Below are positions 1 to 8,676 of a stretch of DNA of 64,000 nt, piece by piece. Each line of letters opens with the position of its first letter. Position 1 is the stretch's first letter. The DNA is taken from positions 62,001 to 126,000 of the forward strand of contig DASVNK010000053.1 in assembly GCA_036383895.1 (NCBI GenBank). The letters run 5' to 3'. A program made the translations under genes and the position numbers. This DNA comes from DASVNK01 sp036383895 (GTDB taxonomy: Bacteria; Verrucomicrobiota; Verrucomicrobiia; Limisphaerales; SXQI01). The notes below the pieces were generated by a model, which saw only the letters and a list, made by a program, of their open reading frames with translations, was not told the origin of the DNA and made no database searches.

Positions 1-1
1 A

Positions 2-1060
2 GAAGGCGGGGCACGGCGGGATGCGGGGTTCACGATTTTCTATATGGGCATCAACATTGGTGCCGCGCTGGGCCCTTTGGTCTGCAGCACGCTCGGTGAG
101 AAAATGAATTGGCATCTCGGTTTCGCAGCGGCGGGAATTGGCATGGTCCTGGGGCTCGTTCAATTTTCGCTGACCCGAAAACACCTGGGCGGCGCGGGTG
201 AATTGCGGCGCGATGCAGAGAAGCTGACTTCAACTCAGCGGACGATTTTGGTCGGGCTCGCGCTGGCACTGGTGCTTTTAATAGTCGCCTCGCTCTTCGG
301 ATGGCTGCGTTTGAATCCAGTGACTCTCGCGCAAAGTGCTGCAGGATTGATTCTCACCGTGGCGGTGCTTTATTTCGGCAGTATCTATTTGTTCGGAAAG
401 CTGGATCCCATCGAGCGCCGCCGCGTGCATGTAATCGTCATTCTCTTTCTGAGCTCAGCAATCTTTTGGGCTGGCTTTGAGCAAGCCGGCTCGTCGTTCA
501 ATCTGTTCGCCGAACGATTCACCGCACGCGCCCTTGGGTCCTTCGTCGTTCCAGCGGGCTGGTACCAATCGCTCGGCCCAATCTTCGTCATCGCATTCGC
601 ACCAGTTTTCGCGGCGCTTTGGGTGAGACTCGCGGCGCGCAAACTCGATCCGTCGCTGCCGGTGAAATTTGGCATTGGGCTGATTCTTCTAGGGGTAGGA
701 TTCGCAGTGATGGCGGCAGCCGCAGCCGTGACGGTTGGCGGCGGAAAAGCTGCCCCGACCTGGCTAATCACCACTTACTTGTTGCACACCTTCGGCGAGC
801 TTTGCCTCAGTCCCGTCGGCCTAAGTTCTGTGACAAAGCTCGCTCCCCAACGGTTCGTCGGTCAAATGATGGGCACGTGGTTCCTTGGTAGTTCGCTGGG
901 AAACTTGCTGGCGGGGATTCTCGCCGGGCGCATCAAGATGAACACCGATCAACTCGCGCTCGGCGATTTCATGAACATGCTCTGGATGCCGCTCGCCGCC
1001 GGCGCGCTATTGATTTTTTCCGCCCCGCTGATCAAGCGCTGGATTGGCGACGTTAAGTGA
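2..1060 (+). CDS. POT/PTR2 family proton-dependent peptide transporter (5' partial)
   Basis: The reading frame is open from base 2, so the N-terminus lies outside the window; an internal ATG at 44 is not the real start. The first visible residues contain RRDAGFTIFYMGINIGA, which matches the conserved segment of proton-coupled oligopeptide transporters. About 350 residues follow with roughly eight hydrophobic segments, including a late HTFGELCLSPVGLS stretch that is also typical of the family. The family imports di- and tripeptides across the inner membrane. It converges on the hydroxyproline operon, and its last 54 bp overlap the 3' end of the AraC gene on the other strand. Supply of proline- or hydroxyproline-containing peptides to that operon is an inference from position. 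Confidence 0.9.
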   Translation, partial: EGGARRDAGFTIFYMGINIGAALGPLVCSTLGEKMNWHLGFAAAGIGMVLGLVQFSLTRKHLGGAGELRRDAEKLTSTQRTILVGLALALVLLIVASLFGWLRLNPVTLAQSAAGLILTVAVLYFGSIYLFGKLDPIERRRVHVIVILFLSSAIFWAGFEQAGSSFNLFAERFTARALGSFVVPAGWYQSLGPIFVIAFAPVFAALWVRLAARKLDPSLPVKFGIGLILLGVGFAVMAAAAAVTVGGGKAAPTWLITTYLLHTFGELCLSPVGLSSVTKLAPQRFVGQMMGTWFLGSSLGNLLAGILAGRIKMNTDQLALGDFMNMLWMPLAAGALLIFSAPLIKRWIGDVK

Positions 1061-1957
1061 TTTCCGCTGACGATATTCCGATGGCCGCCAGCCGATCGAT
1101 TTCTTAAACGCATTTGAGAACACGAAAGCATTTTGATATCCGACTTCCTCCGCGATCGACTCCATCGTGAGTTCCGTTTTGCGCAATAAATCTGCAGCGT
1201 ATCGAATGCGCAAATGCGTGACCTGGTGCATCGGCCCGCGGCCCAATTGGGAACGGCACAAGCGGCGCAAGTGTTCGCGACTGTAGCCGGATTCGCGTGT
1301 CAACCGCGTCAAACTCCACTTCTCGCCGAGACTCGCCGCCACGCGCTCCCAGAGCAGACGCAAGCGATCGTCCTGCTCCAAGGGTTGCGCAAAGCGGAGT
1401 GTGTAGTTGTGGATTAGGTCAACCCAGCTCTGAATAATTCCGGGCTGCGCGCCGTTCTTGCATTCGTGAAGCAGACCGGTGATCGCGGCGTTCAACGGCA
1501 CGGGATCATATTTGGCTAACACCGGGGAGCTTGCACCGGCTAACGGGCGTTGCTCGTGCGGTTGCTGGTAACAAACCCAGCAGAACTTCCAGGTGGATCC
1601 CCGCACTGCGGCGAATGCGTTCAAAGTATGCGCCGGCAGCAAACTCGCGGTCCCCGGAACGCACGGACGCCACGTGCCGTCGACCAAAACTTTTCCTCGT
1701 CCCGCGAACGTCGCCAAAAAATACGTTGTCGATTGCTTCGTCCGCACAATTCGGGTCGGCGCGACTGTTTCCATGATTCCTGCGTGAATGATCTGATACT
1801 GGTTCAACGCCGGGCAGACGGGAAATTCATCGATCCATGGTCGCGACTCGACGTTCAAGGCCTTCACGCCGCGCACTCGAGTTCGCGCAGAATGAATCGT
1901 CAAATCGTGCAGCGGCGTTTCGATCGCGCCGACGCTCTCGTTATCCGTGTGTATCAT
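1007..1957 (-). CDS. AraC-family transcriptional regulator, cupin-type sensor
   Basis: This 316-residue protein has an N-terminal cupin-like beta domain (about residues 50-150, the AraC ligand-binding type) and two C-terminal helix-turn-helix motifs (about 205-305). It ends with the family signature around SIAEEVGYQNAFVFSNAFKK and GWRPSEYR. The ATG at 1957 is preceded by an excellent ribosome binding site (GGAGGTGAT), 12 bp after the peptidase stop, so it is the last gene of the minus-strand operon. A regulator encoded at the end of the operon it controls is common, and the likely ligand is a pathway metabolite such as hydroxyproline; the ligand is inferred. Its 3' end runs antisense into the POT transporter gene. 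Confidence 0.88.
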   Translation of the reverse strand: MIHTDNESVGAIETPLHDLTIHSARTRVRGVKALNVESRPWIDEFPVCPALNQYQIIHAGIMETVAPTRIVRTKQSTTYFLATFAGRGKVLVDGTWRPCVPGTASLLPAHTLNAFAAVRGSTWKFCWVCYQQPHEQRPLAGASSPVLAKYDPVPLNAAITGLLHECKNGAQPGIIQSWVDLIHNYTLRFAQPLEQDDRLRLLWERVAASLGEKWSLTRLTRESGYSREHLRRLCRSQLGRGPMHQVTHLRIRYAADLLRKTELTMESIAEEVGYQNAFVFSNAFKKSIGWRPSEYRQRKSLNVANPALDQRGGKNQ

Positions 1958-1969
1958 ATCACCTCCAAC

Positions 1970-4270
1970 TCAGTTCCCGGCCGCTATTTCCGAACTGCTC
2001 CGCGAACCACTCGGTTGCAGATGGCGCACGAAGAAATCTTCCAACCTACGCCAACCGTACGGCGTGCGCAGAATTCCATGCCCTCCCCCCGGCACCATCA
2101 GAAACTCAAATTCCTTGTCCGCCTTGATCAGCGCGTTCACCACCTGGTAACTGCTCGCGGGATCCACGTTCTTGTCGAGTTCACCCACCATCAGCAGCAG
2201 CTTCCCCGTAAGTCGATGCGCCTGCACCGCGTTCGATTGCTCTTCGTAATGTTTCCCCAACGGCCAGCCCATCCATTGCTCATTCCACCAGATTTTATCC
2301 ATGCGATTGTCGTGGCACGCTGAATCGGATACCGCCGCTTTGTAGAAATCGCCGTGAAACAACATCGCTCCGAGCGCGCTCTGCCCACCGGCGGATGTTC
2401 CGTAAATCCCAACCCGCTCTAAATCCATGAACGGATATTTCTCCGCCGCGGCTTTCATCCACAAAATGCGATCCGGCAGACCGGCATCTCCGATGTTCTT
2501 CGCGCAGACATCGTGAAATTTCTTTGACCGGTTCGAGGTCCCCATCCCATCGATCTGCACCACCACGAAACCTTTCTGCGTCAGTTTCTCCTGCGTGTAA
2601 CTCGCCCGAAACGATTTCGGCACAAACGAATCCTGGGGGCCTGCGTAAATGCTTTCGATCACCGGATACTTCGCGCCCGCATCGAACTGTGGCGGGAAGT
2701 GAATGACGCCATAAATGTCCGTCTCGCCGTCTCGACCCTTTGCAACAAAACGCTCAGGCGAATGCCATCCTCGGCTCGCTCTGAGTTCAGAAGTGTCCGC
2801 CTCCTCCAGCTTGCAAACTAGCTTCCCGTCCTGGGTGCGACGCAATTCTGTGATCGGTGGCGCATCCACTCGCGAATAATTATCCACGATATATTTCCGA
2901 TCTGGCGAGAATTCCACCTGATGCGTTCCGTCACCGCTTGTGAGTTTGATCAACCCAGTGCCATCGAAGTTCACCCGGCAATAGTGAACATGATAAGGAT
3001 CCTGCTCCGGATGAATCCCGCCCGCGCGAAACCATATCTGCTTCCTTTCTTCATCCACACGGTCCACTCCGCGCACCACCCACTCTCCTTTCGTGATCTG
3101 GTTCTTCACTTTCCCCGTCGCAACATCGTAATGGTAGAGATGGTTCCAGCCATCCCGCTCGGACATCCAGATGATCTCGCGTCCTTCATTGACGTAGTCG
3201 CAAAGAAACTTCCCGGAGTAATTCACGAACGTCTCGCTCGTTTCATCAATGACCGCTCGCGTCTTTCCGGTCGTTGCATCCACGCCCACGATCCGCAACA
3301 CCTGATGCCCGCGCTGATTGTAGAGAAAGAAAAATTCGCTCGAATTCGTGTTCCAACGCACATCGCTGATCGACCACGGATTCGCAAACAACTCATCGCC
3401 TACCGTGATCTCACGTCGTTCCTTGGTGTCGAATAAATGCGGCTTCCGAATCGCGATTTCATCTCCCGGCTTCGCGTACGGAATAGATTGCAATTTCGGT
3501 TGCAACTGGTCGCGGGGCGAAGATTCAACCATGTAAACGGTGCGATCTGTTCCGGGCCGCGTGCGCATTGCGACAATGAACCGAGAATCGGGCGACCAAT
3601 AAACCTCCGGCGCAGGTGCTTCATCATCACGCTCATCGAAGCGCATCTCCACCTGTCGCGCACGTTGTGCATTCCGCGCGTATGAATTGCCTGGATTGCC
3701 GTCGTAGCTCAGTGCGATCTCGTTCGTACCCTCGCGGAGATACAAATTGTGCCCGCGCACCATTATTTCCAGTTTCTCATCCGGCGATTTTGCAGTCGCG
3801 CGCGTCCGCGTACCACGCTGACGCCGCTCCTCTCGTGGCGTTTCCGTGCGCTCCGGCCGTTCCGTTTTGTCTTCGGTCGGCAGGTATTCCTCTAAATCAA
3901 AACTCCACGCGCTCTCGCCAATCAAACTCACCTTCTTGCCATCGCTAGAAAACTCCAGCCGCTGAAAGGGTAACTTCTCCGCCTCCACTTCGTTCGCCCA
4001 CTTCTCAGCCAGCGCCTTCGCCACCCGTTCGTGATCAAATGCCCTCTCGCGTGTCCCCTTCTCCACGTCGACGACGATGAATTCCCGGCGGCCGTTCGGC
4101 AGATCGTTTCGATACCAAAACTTAGTATTATCCGCGAACCACCGCGCCTCGACTTTATCGCGGTATATTTTTGTCTCTGGTCGCGTCGGTTGCGCCGAAT
4201 TGCAGATTGCGGCCGCACTCACCAGCAATACCGCGAAGAAGCGACCGCATACTCGCCAAGTTTTACGCAT
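1970..4270 (-). CDS. Exported S9 family peptidase, DPP-IV / prolyl tripeptidyl peptidase-like
   Basis: The 766 residues begin with a signal peptide (MRKTWR, then a hydrophobic core ending near residue 27). A DPP-IV-type eight-bladed propeller follows to about 500, then an alpha/beta-hydrolase domain. The catalytic Ser is in GTSAGG (near 626), the Asp in GELDKNVDP (near 699) and the His in GGGHGI (near 731). Length and architecture fit dipeptidyl or prolyl tripeptidyl peptidases, which cleave after proline near the N-terminus of peptides. The ATG overlaps the end of the upstream oxidoreductase gene by 8 bp. In this operon it probably trims proline/hydroxyproline-rich peptides (collagen or plant extensin type) in the periplasm. 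The exact cleavage preference cannot be read from sequence. Confidence 0.92.
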   Translation of the reverse strand: MRKTWRVCGRFFAVLLVSAAAICNSAQPTRPETKIYRDKVEARWFADNTKFWYRNDLPNGRREFIVVDVEKGTRERAFDHERVAKALAEKWANEVEAEKLPFQRLEFSSDGKKVSLIGESAWSFDLEEYLPTEDKTERPERTETPREERRQRGTRTRATAKSPDEKLEIMVRGHNLYLREGTNEIALSYDGNPGNSYARNAQRARQVEMRFDERDDEAPAPEVYWSPDSRFIVAMRTRPGTDRTVYMVESSPRDQLQPKLQSIPYAKPGDEIAIRKPHLFDTKERREITVGDELFANPWSISDVRWNTNSSEFFFLYNQRGHQVLRIVGVDATTGKTRAVIDETSETFVNYSGKFLCDYVNEGREIIWMSERDGWNHLYHYDVATGKVKNQITKGEWVVRGVDRVDEERKQIWFRAGGIHPEQDPYHVHYCRVNFDGTGLIKLTSGDGTHQVEFSPDRKYIVDNYSRVDAPPITELRRTQDGKLVCKLEEADTSELRASRGWHSPERFVAKGRDGETDIYGVIHFPPQFDAGAKYPVIESIYAGPQDSFVPKSFRASYTQEKLTQKGFVVVQIDGMGTSNRSKKFHDVCAKNIGDAGLPDRILWMKAAAEKYPFMDLERVGIYGTSAGGQSALGAMLFHGDFYKAAVSDSACHDNRMDKIWWNEQWMGWPLGKHYEEQSNAVQAHRLTGKLLLMVGELDKNVDPASSYQVVNALIKADKEFEFLMVPGGGHGILRTPYGWRRLEDFFVRHLQPSGSRSSSEIAAGN

Positions 4271-5513
4271 AACGATCTGGACTCAGTAGTTCGATATTGA
4301 TGGACGGTTTTTCGTCCGAAAGAGTTTCCGCAACCAACTTCCCGCTGATTGGCCCGAGGCTTAACCCCATCATTGCGTGGCCGGTCGCCACAATGAGGTT
4401 TTTGTATTTCGCTGTTCGCCCGAGATACGGCAACCCATCCGGCGAAACCGGGCGAAGCCCGCGCCAGACCTTTAAGCCTTCGAAGTGTTCGTGCTTAAAT
4501 TCGGGATAATATACTGACATCGCCTTGGTAATTCCCGCGACGCGAACCGAATTGATTTCCTCGTTCAACCCCGCCATCTCCATCGTGCCGCCCACGCGCA
4601 AGCTGTTCCCCATCGGAGTCACCGCGACCCGCGCCTCCACTAAAATCGAGCAAATCGTCGGCAACGCGGGCGGATTTGGAAGCGTCAGCGTATAGCCCTT
4701 CCCCGGTTGCATCGGCAGCTTCAAACCAATCTCACGCCCCACCCCGGTCGACCACGATCCCGCGCACAGCACAAACTCATCTGCCTGAATTTCACCGCTG
4801 CTCGTCGTCACCGCGCGAACCTCATTGCCAACACGGCGAAAGCCGCGGACGTTGGTCCCCCACTGAAATTTCACACCCGCTTGCTCCGCCGCTTGTTTCA
4901 TTCGCGCCATGAAACGCTGCGGCGTGAGATGGCAGTCCTTCGGAAAATAAATCGCTCCCACCACGTCAGCTCGCGCACCCGGCTCCAACTTCGCCAGGTC
5001 GCGCGCGTTCAATACTTCCGCCGGCACACCCAACCGTTGCGCTTTTTCCGCGACATGTCCCTCCTCATCGAGTGCTCGCTGCGTTTTGCACAACGCGAGC
5101 AATCCGCGCCGCACCAAGCCAAATTCATTGCCGCAACCCGCCGCCAGTTCGTCGAAGCAATCACGACTCGCCAAATGCAAATCGCGCAGCAACGGCGCCG
5201 CGCGCTTCACCTGCTCTGCATTCGAAGCGCGCCAAAACTTCATTCCCCAATCCATCAGATCCCATTCGAGGCGCGGCTTGATCCAGAAGGGCGATTCCGG
5301 ATTGAACATCCACTTCAACCCCAGCGCCACCGCACCGGGCGCAGCGAGCGGAACAAAATGGCTCGGTACAATCATGCCCGCGTTCCCATACGAGCACCCC
5401 TCATGCTCGCTCCCGTGTCTGTCGATCACCGTCACCCGAAACCCGCGTTGTGCCGCGTAATACGCCGTGCACAACCCGATCACTCCCGCGCCGATGACCA
5501 CCACCTCTTTCAT
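4263..5513 (-). CDS. FAD-dependent D-amino acid oxidoreductase, D-hydroxyproline dehydrogenase-like (DadA family)
   Basis: The 416-residue protein starts MKEVVVIGAGVIG, the GxGxxG dinucleotide-binding motif right at the N-terminus. It ends with the family's FAD-contacting segment around GLRPVSPDGLPYLG and ATGHAMMGLSLGP. The open frame extends upstream to 5957, but that part is antisense-like sequence inside the epimerase gene. The ATG at 5513 overlaps the epimerase stop as ATGA and is the true start. DadA-type enzymes oxidise D-amino acids. Next to a hydroxyproline epimerase, the likely substrate is cis-4-hydroxy-D-proline, giving 1-pyrroline-4-hydroxy-2-carboxylate. Substrate is inferred from context; a general D-amino acid dehydrogenase remains possible. 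Confidence 0.88.
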   Translation of the reverse strand: MKEVVVIGAGVIGLCTAYYAAQRGFRVTVIDRHGSEHEGCSYGNAGMIVPSHFVPLAAPGAVALGLKWMFNPESPFWIKPRLEWDLMDWGMKFWRASNAEQVKRAAPLLRDLHLASRDCFDELAAGCGNEFGLVRRGLLALCKTQRALDEEGHVAEKAQRLGVPAEVLNARDLAKLEPGARADVVGAIYFPKDCHLTPQRFMARMKQAAEQAGVKFQWGTNVRGFRRVGNEVRAVTTSSGEIQADEFVLCAGSWSTGVGREIGLKLPMQPGKGYTLTLPNPPALPTICSILVEARVAVTPMGNSLRVGGTMEMAGLNEEINSVRVAGITKAMSVYYPEFKHEHFEGLKVWRGLRPVSPDGLPYLGRTAKYKNLIVATGHAMMGLSLGPISGKLVAETLSDEKPSINIELLSPDRYA

Positions 5514-6430
5514 GCGGCTCGAATTCCCCAACACAGCGGATCCGCCGGATTCAACAACAGTCTCGCCTCGCTGTTTACAAACGCGCTCCCCTTGATCGTG
5601 GGAAAAACTTTGCCGTCGCGCTCCTCGACCGATCCTTCGAAAACACTTCCCGTGATGCTCTCTTGCCGCCAAATCTGCCCCGCCGTCAACTTCCCGTCCG
5701 CATATAAGCACGCCAATTTCGCGCTCGTCCCCGTCCCACACGGCGAACGGTCGTAAGCCTTGCCCGGACACAACACAAAATTCCGCGAATCGGCCGTGCT
5801 CGTAGCCGAGAACAGTTCTACATGATCCACCTCCGGAAATCCCTGCGCATTCGCCGCCTGGCGAATTCTCCAAGTCACGTCCGTCAACTCCTCCACGCGC
5901 TTCAACTCCAACTCCCACGCCGGCGACTCCACCAGAAAAAACCAATTCCCGCCCCATGCGACATCCCCACGCACTTCCCCAATTCCCTCCACCTGAATCT
6001 TAACCCCCTTTGCCTTTCGATAGCTCGCCACATTCCGGACCGAAACACTTCCATCCGCATCCAGTCGCGCCGTCACCACTCCTACCGGCGTTTCAATCCG
6101 ATGCTCGCCCGCCTGCAATCGGCCCATATATTCCAGCGTCGCAATCAACCCGATCATCCCATGCCCGCACATCCCGAGAAATCCAACGTTGTTGAAGAAA
6201 ATCACGCCAGCGGCGCAACCCGCTTCACTCGCCGGCACCAACATCGCGCCCACCAACACATCCGAACCGCGCGGCTCATTTGCTACCGCGGACCGAAACC
6301 GATCATGTTCCTTCCGGAAAACTTCCAACTGCTTCGCCACCGATCCACCGCCAAGATCCGGCCCGCCATCAACCACCACCCGCGTTGGCTCGCCGCCGGT
6401 GTGCGAATCAATCACATGCACCTTCTTCAA
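5510..6430 (-). CDS. 4-hydroxyproline 2-epimerase (proline racemase family)
   Basis: This 306-residue proline racemase superfamily protein has both catalytic cysteines: Cys88 in MCGHG and Cys231 in SPCGTGTSA. Having both separates racemases/epimerases from trans-3-hydroxyproline dehydratases, which replace the first Cys with Thr or Ser. Position in an operon with a D-amino acid oxidoreductase and a DapA-family lyase points to the epimerisation of trans-4-hydroxy-L-proline to cis-4-hydroxy-D-proline rather than proline racemisation. The start codon is TTG at 6430, overlapping the stop of the lyase gene (TTGA), with GGGAGG just upstream; no ATG fits better. Specificity is inferred from context. 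Confidence 0.92.
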   Translation of the reverse strand: MKKVHVIDSHTGGEPTRVVVDGGPDLGGGSVAKQLEVFRKEHDRFRSAVANEPRGSDVLVGAMLVPASEAGCAAGVIFFNNVGFLGMCGHGMIGLIATLEYMGRLQAGEHRIETPVGVVTARLDADGSVSVRNVASYRKAKGVKIQVEGIGEVRGDVAWGGNWFFLVESPAWELELKRVEELTDVTWRIRQAANAQGFPEVDHVELFSATSTADSRNFVLCPGKAYDRSPCGTGTSAKLACLYADGKLTAGQIWRQESITGSVFEGSVEERDGKVFPTIKGSAFVNSEARLLLNPADPLCWGIRAA

Positions 6431-7347
6431 CGCCTGCCTCCCTTCCGCTTCGGAATTGTCGGCCGCCGCTCCATACCCGTGTGAATGATCTTCAGCACCC
6501 GCTTCCGTTCCTCACCCGCCAGCGGCAATCGCGGCGCCCGCACCCATTCGCTCCCCAGCCCGCGCTCCTGCACCGCCAGCTTGATGTATTGCACAAACTT
6601 CGTGTGCGTATCCAAATGCAGCAGCGGGGTGAACCACCGGTAAATCTCCCGCGCCTTCTCCCACTCCCCTGCCCTCGTCAGCTCCCAGAAATATTGATTC
6701 TCCTCCGGAAACGCGATCCCGCTCCCTGCCACCCATCCATCAATCCCCAAAATCGACGCCTCCAACGCCAGATCATCCACGCCGGTGAAAATCGCGTAAC
6801 GATCCCCCACTGTGTTGTGCAGATCGGTAATTCGTCGCACGTCTCCCGAACTTTCCTTGAGCGCGACAAAGTTTTTCACATCGGCCAGTTCGGCGAAGAG
6901 TTCCGGCGTGATGTCGTTAGCATAGGAAACCGGATTGTTATAGATCATGATCGGCAAACCGGTCGCTTTCGCCGCGGTGCGAAAATGCGTCAAGGTCTCG
7001 CGCGGATCGCCTTTATATAGCATTGCCGGCATCAGCATGAAGCCGTCCGCGCCGAGCTTCTCGCAATCGCGCATGTAACGGGCCCCTTCCGCGGTGCTCG
7101 ATTCCGCCACGCCGCTCAACACCGGCACGCGCCCGCCCACCGCCTTCACCATGGCCTCGATCACGCGGCGCTTTTCCTCCGCGGTCTGCGCCTGGTTCTC
7201 GCCGAGCGATCCGAGGAAGATCAATCCAGTCACGCCCGATTCGATCAGCACATTCGCGTGCTTCGCGGTTGCCTCCAGGTCCAGCGAACCATCCTTTTTC
7301 ACCTGCGTGGTGATCGCGGGAAATACTCCACTCCAATACGGTTTCAT
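6427..7347 (-). CDS. DapA-superfamily lyase, probable 1-pyrroline-4-hydroxy-2-carboxylate deaminase (HypD-like)
   Basis: A 306-residue (beta/alpha)8 aldolase of the dihydrodipicolinate synthase superfamily. Visible signatures are GSLGE near 46-50, Tyr136 in IYNNP and the Schiff-base Lys164 in VALKESSGD. It is the first gene of the operon and overlaps the epimerase by 4 nt. In hydroxyproline catabolism a member of this superfamily deaminates pyrroline-4-hydroxy-2-carboxylate to alpha-ketoglutarate semialdehyde, and the neighbours fit that exactly. A lysine-pathway DapA is less likely because the next genes have no role in lysine synthesis. The reaction is inferred from context. Confidence 0.88.
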   Translation of the reverse strand: MKPYWSGVFPAITTQVKKDGSLDLEATAKHANVLIESGVTGLIFLGSLGENQAQTAEEKRRVIEAMVKAVGGRVPVLSGVAESSTAEGARYMRDCEKLGADGFMLMPAMLYKGDPRETLTHFRTAAKATGLPIMIYNNPVSYANDITPELFAELADVKNFVALKESSGDVRRITDLHNTVGDRYAIFTGVDDLALEASILGIDGWVAGSGIAFPEENQYFWELTRAGEWEKAREIYRWFTPLLHLDTHTKFVQYIKLAVQERGLGSEWVRAPRLPLAGEERKRVLKIIHTGMERRPTIPKRKGGRR

Positions 7348-7436
7348 TCAGCTTAATGACTTGGCTTAAAGACTCGGGTTCCGCGAAGTATCGCGTTTCC
7401 ATCCGCCGGGTCTTGTCCTAAACTGACGCCCGAGCT
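7348..7436. promoter_or_regulatory. Divergent promoter region between the hydroxyproline operon and the PAS-AraC regulator
   Basis: Only 89 bp separate the two divergent starts, so both promoters must lie here or inside the genes. A short inverted repeat, CGCGA-AGTA-TCGCG (7382-7395), sits between an imperfect outer pair, AAGACTCG (7369-7376) and CGGGTCTT (7407-7414). These could be operator half-sites for an AraC protein. I see no convincing -35/-10 pair. Confidence 0.45.
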
Positions 7437-8222
7437 GTGAAAATCAGCACAAACCGCCCGAATTACCCGAAGCGAAACCTCGATCGCGCCGCCATGGCTG
7501 CCGTCACGGACGCCAATGTCTCCCCCGCGATGCTCGAGCAGCTCTTCGATCACCTTCCGGAAACCGCCTTCTTCCTCAAAGATACGGAAGGGCGGTATCG
7601 CGCGGTCAACCAATCGCTCGTGGAACGCTGCGGACTCCGTTCCAAGCGCGACCTCATTGGCCGCCACGTCTGCGACATTTTCCCGAGCCTGCTTGCCGAA
7701 CGCTATGCGAGCCAGGACCGGTCGGTCGTCCAGAGCGGCCGTCCGATCATTGATCGCCTCGAACTCCACTGGTATGCACGCCGCCGGCCCGATTGGTGCC
7801 TCACCACAAAATTGCCCGTGCGGAACGCCGAGGGAGAAATCACGGGCGTGATTGGCATCTCCCGCGACATCCGCGCGCCGGGCGACCGCTCTAAAATCCC
7901 CACCTCACTCCTCCCCACGCTTGAGCAGCTCGAAGAAGACCTGAGCCAAACCCCTGCATCCCTCGCCCGCACGGCTGGACTCTCACCGGTCCGCTTCGCG
8001 CGGCTCATCCGCCGCATCTTTCGGCTTACCCCCGGGCAACTCATCACCCAAACCCGGCTCGGACGCGCCTCTGAAATGCTCCGCAATGGCCACGCGTCCA
8101 TCATTGAGGTCGCCCAAGCGTCCGGCTTCAGCGACCAAAGCGCCTTCACGCGCACCTTTCGCGCGGCGACGGGCGTCACCCCTACCCAGTTCCGCAAAGA
8201 ACCGACCGAGCCCGGCTCCTGA
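7437..8222 (+). CDS. PAS domain AraC-family regulator
   Basis: The protein is 261 residues from a GTG at 7437; an ATG at 7494 (MAAVTDANVSP) is an equally plausible start and would give 242 residues. An N-terminal PAS domain (about 30-145; LPETAFFLKDTEGRYRAVN is characteristic) is joined to an AraC-type double helix-turn-helix (about 165-255) ending ATGVTPTQFRK. It is transcribed divergently from the hydroxyproline operon across 89 bp, the usual arrangement for a pathway activator. It differs in sensor type from the cupin AraC at the operon's end, so the island has two distinct AraC regulators. The signal is unknown. Confidence 0.88.
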   Translation: MKISTNRPNYPKRNLDRAAMAAVTDANVSPAMLEQLFDHLPETAFFLKDTEGRYRAVNQSLVERCGLRSKRDLIGRHVCDIFPSLLAERYASQDRSVVQSGRPIIDRLELHWYARRRPDWCLTTKLPVRNAEGEITGVIGISRDIRAPGDRSKIPTSLLPTLEQLEEDLSQTPASLARTAGLSPVRFARLIRRIFRLTPGQLITQTRLGRASEMLRNGHASIIEVAQASGFSDQSAFTRTFRAATGVTPTQFRKEPTEPGS

Positions 8223-8241
8223 GTTGGGGATTGGGGTGAAG

Positions 8242-8272
8242 GTTCCCGGTGGAACGATTTTTTGTTTTTGGG
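8242..8272 (+). terminator. Possible intrinsic terminator after the PAS-AraC gene
   Basis: GTTCC-CGGT-GGAAC (8242-8255) forms a 5-bp stem, followed two bases later by a T-rich run (ATTTTTTGTTTTT). The stem is short but the U-tract is good, and it starts 19 bp after the stop codon. Confidence 0.5.
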
Positions 8273-8330
8273 TGTTTTTTTGTGTTGGTAAACAGTAAGT
8301 GGCTCGGATGGAAGAGTATCCGCAAAAACA

Positions 8331-8417
8331 TGTGGGTGTGCGCTGTGTGTGTGCTGTGTGTTTTTTGGGTGTGTGCAAGGTGTGCGCGGGTGTGCGCGGT
8401 GTGTGCGGGTGTGTGAA
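8331..8417. repeat. GT-rich low-complexity tract
   Basis: About 85 bp consist almost entirely of GTGTG/GTGTGC units with GTGTGCGCGGG variants on the plus strand, giving strong strand asymmetry and alternating purine-pyrimidine sequence. It sits just downstream of the PAS-AraC terminator in a gene-free stretch. Confidence 0.7.
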
Positions 8418-8490
8418 GCCAAGTCGCGGACCGAACGAGAAACCACGGAATACGCGGATTACGCGGAATTGGGATGCTGCGGTTTGGACG

Positions 8491-8541
8491 TTATTAAGCG
8501 TTATTGCAGGTACTTGCGTAGGAAAAGTCAACATTTTGACG
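8491..8541. repeat. Intergenic direct repeat, copy 1
   Basis: This copy reads TTATTAAGCGTTATTGCAGG, then TACTTGCGTAGGAAAAGTCA, then ACATTTTGACG. It shares TAAGCGTTA, CAGGTACTT and AAAGTCAACATTTTG in the same order with a second copy 186 bp downstream. Confidence 0.7.
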
Positions 8542-8676
8542 GGCACGGGGAAGGTGGAGGTTTTTACAGAAGGGAACGAAGGCAACGAAGAAGCTGCGAA
8601 GTTTGGGGCGAGGGTGGAACGCATCGCTACCTTCTTGACTGGTTCGCGACGTGTACGGGGACCAGAGTTTTGGCGA

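Noticed and set aside
1550..2323. Plus-strand open frame of 257 codons
   Set aside because: Lies opposite the AraC and DPP-IV genes, is Arg/His/Pro-rich and has no domain.
5514..5957. N-terminal extension of the DadA-like oxidoreductase
   Set aside because: The extension is Gly/Arg-rich nonsense inside the epimerase gene; the FAD motif begins directly at the ATG at 5513.
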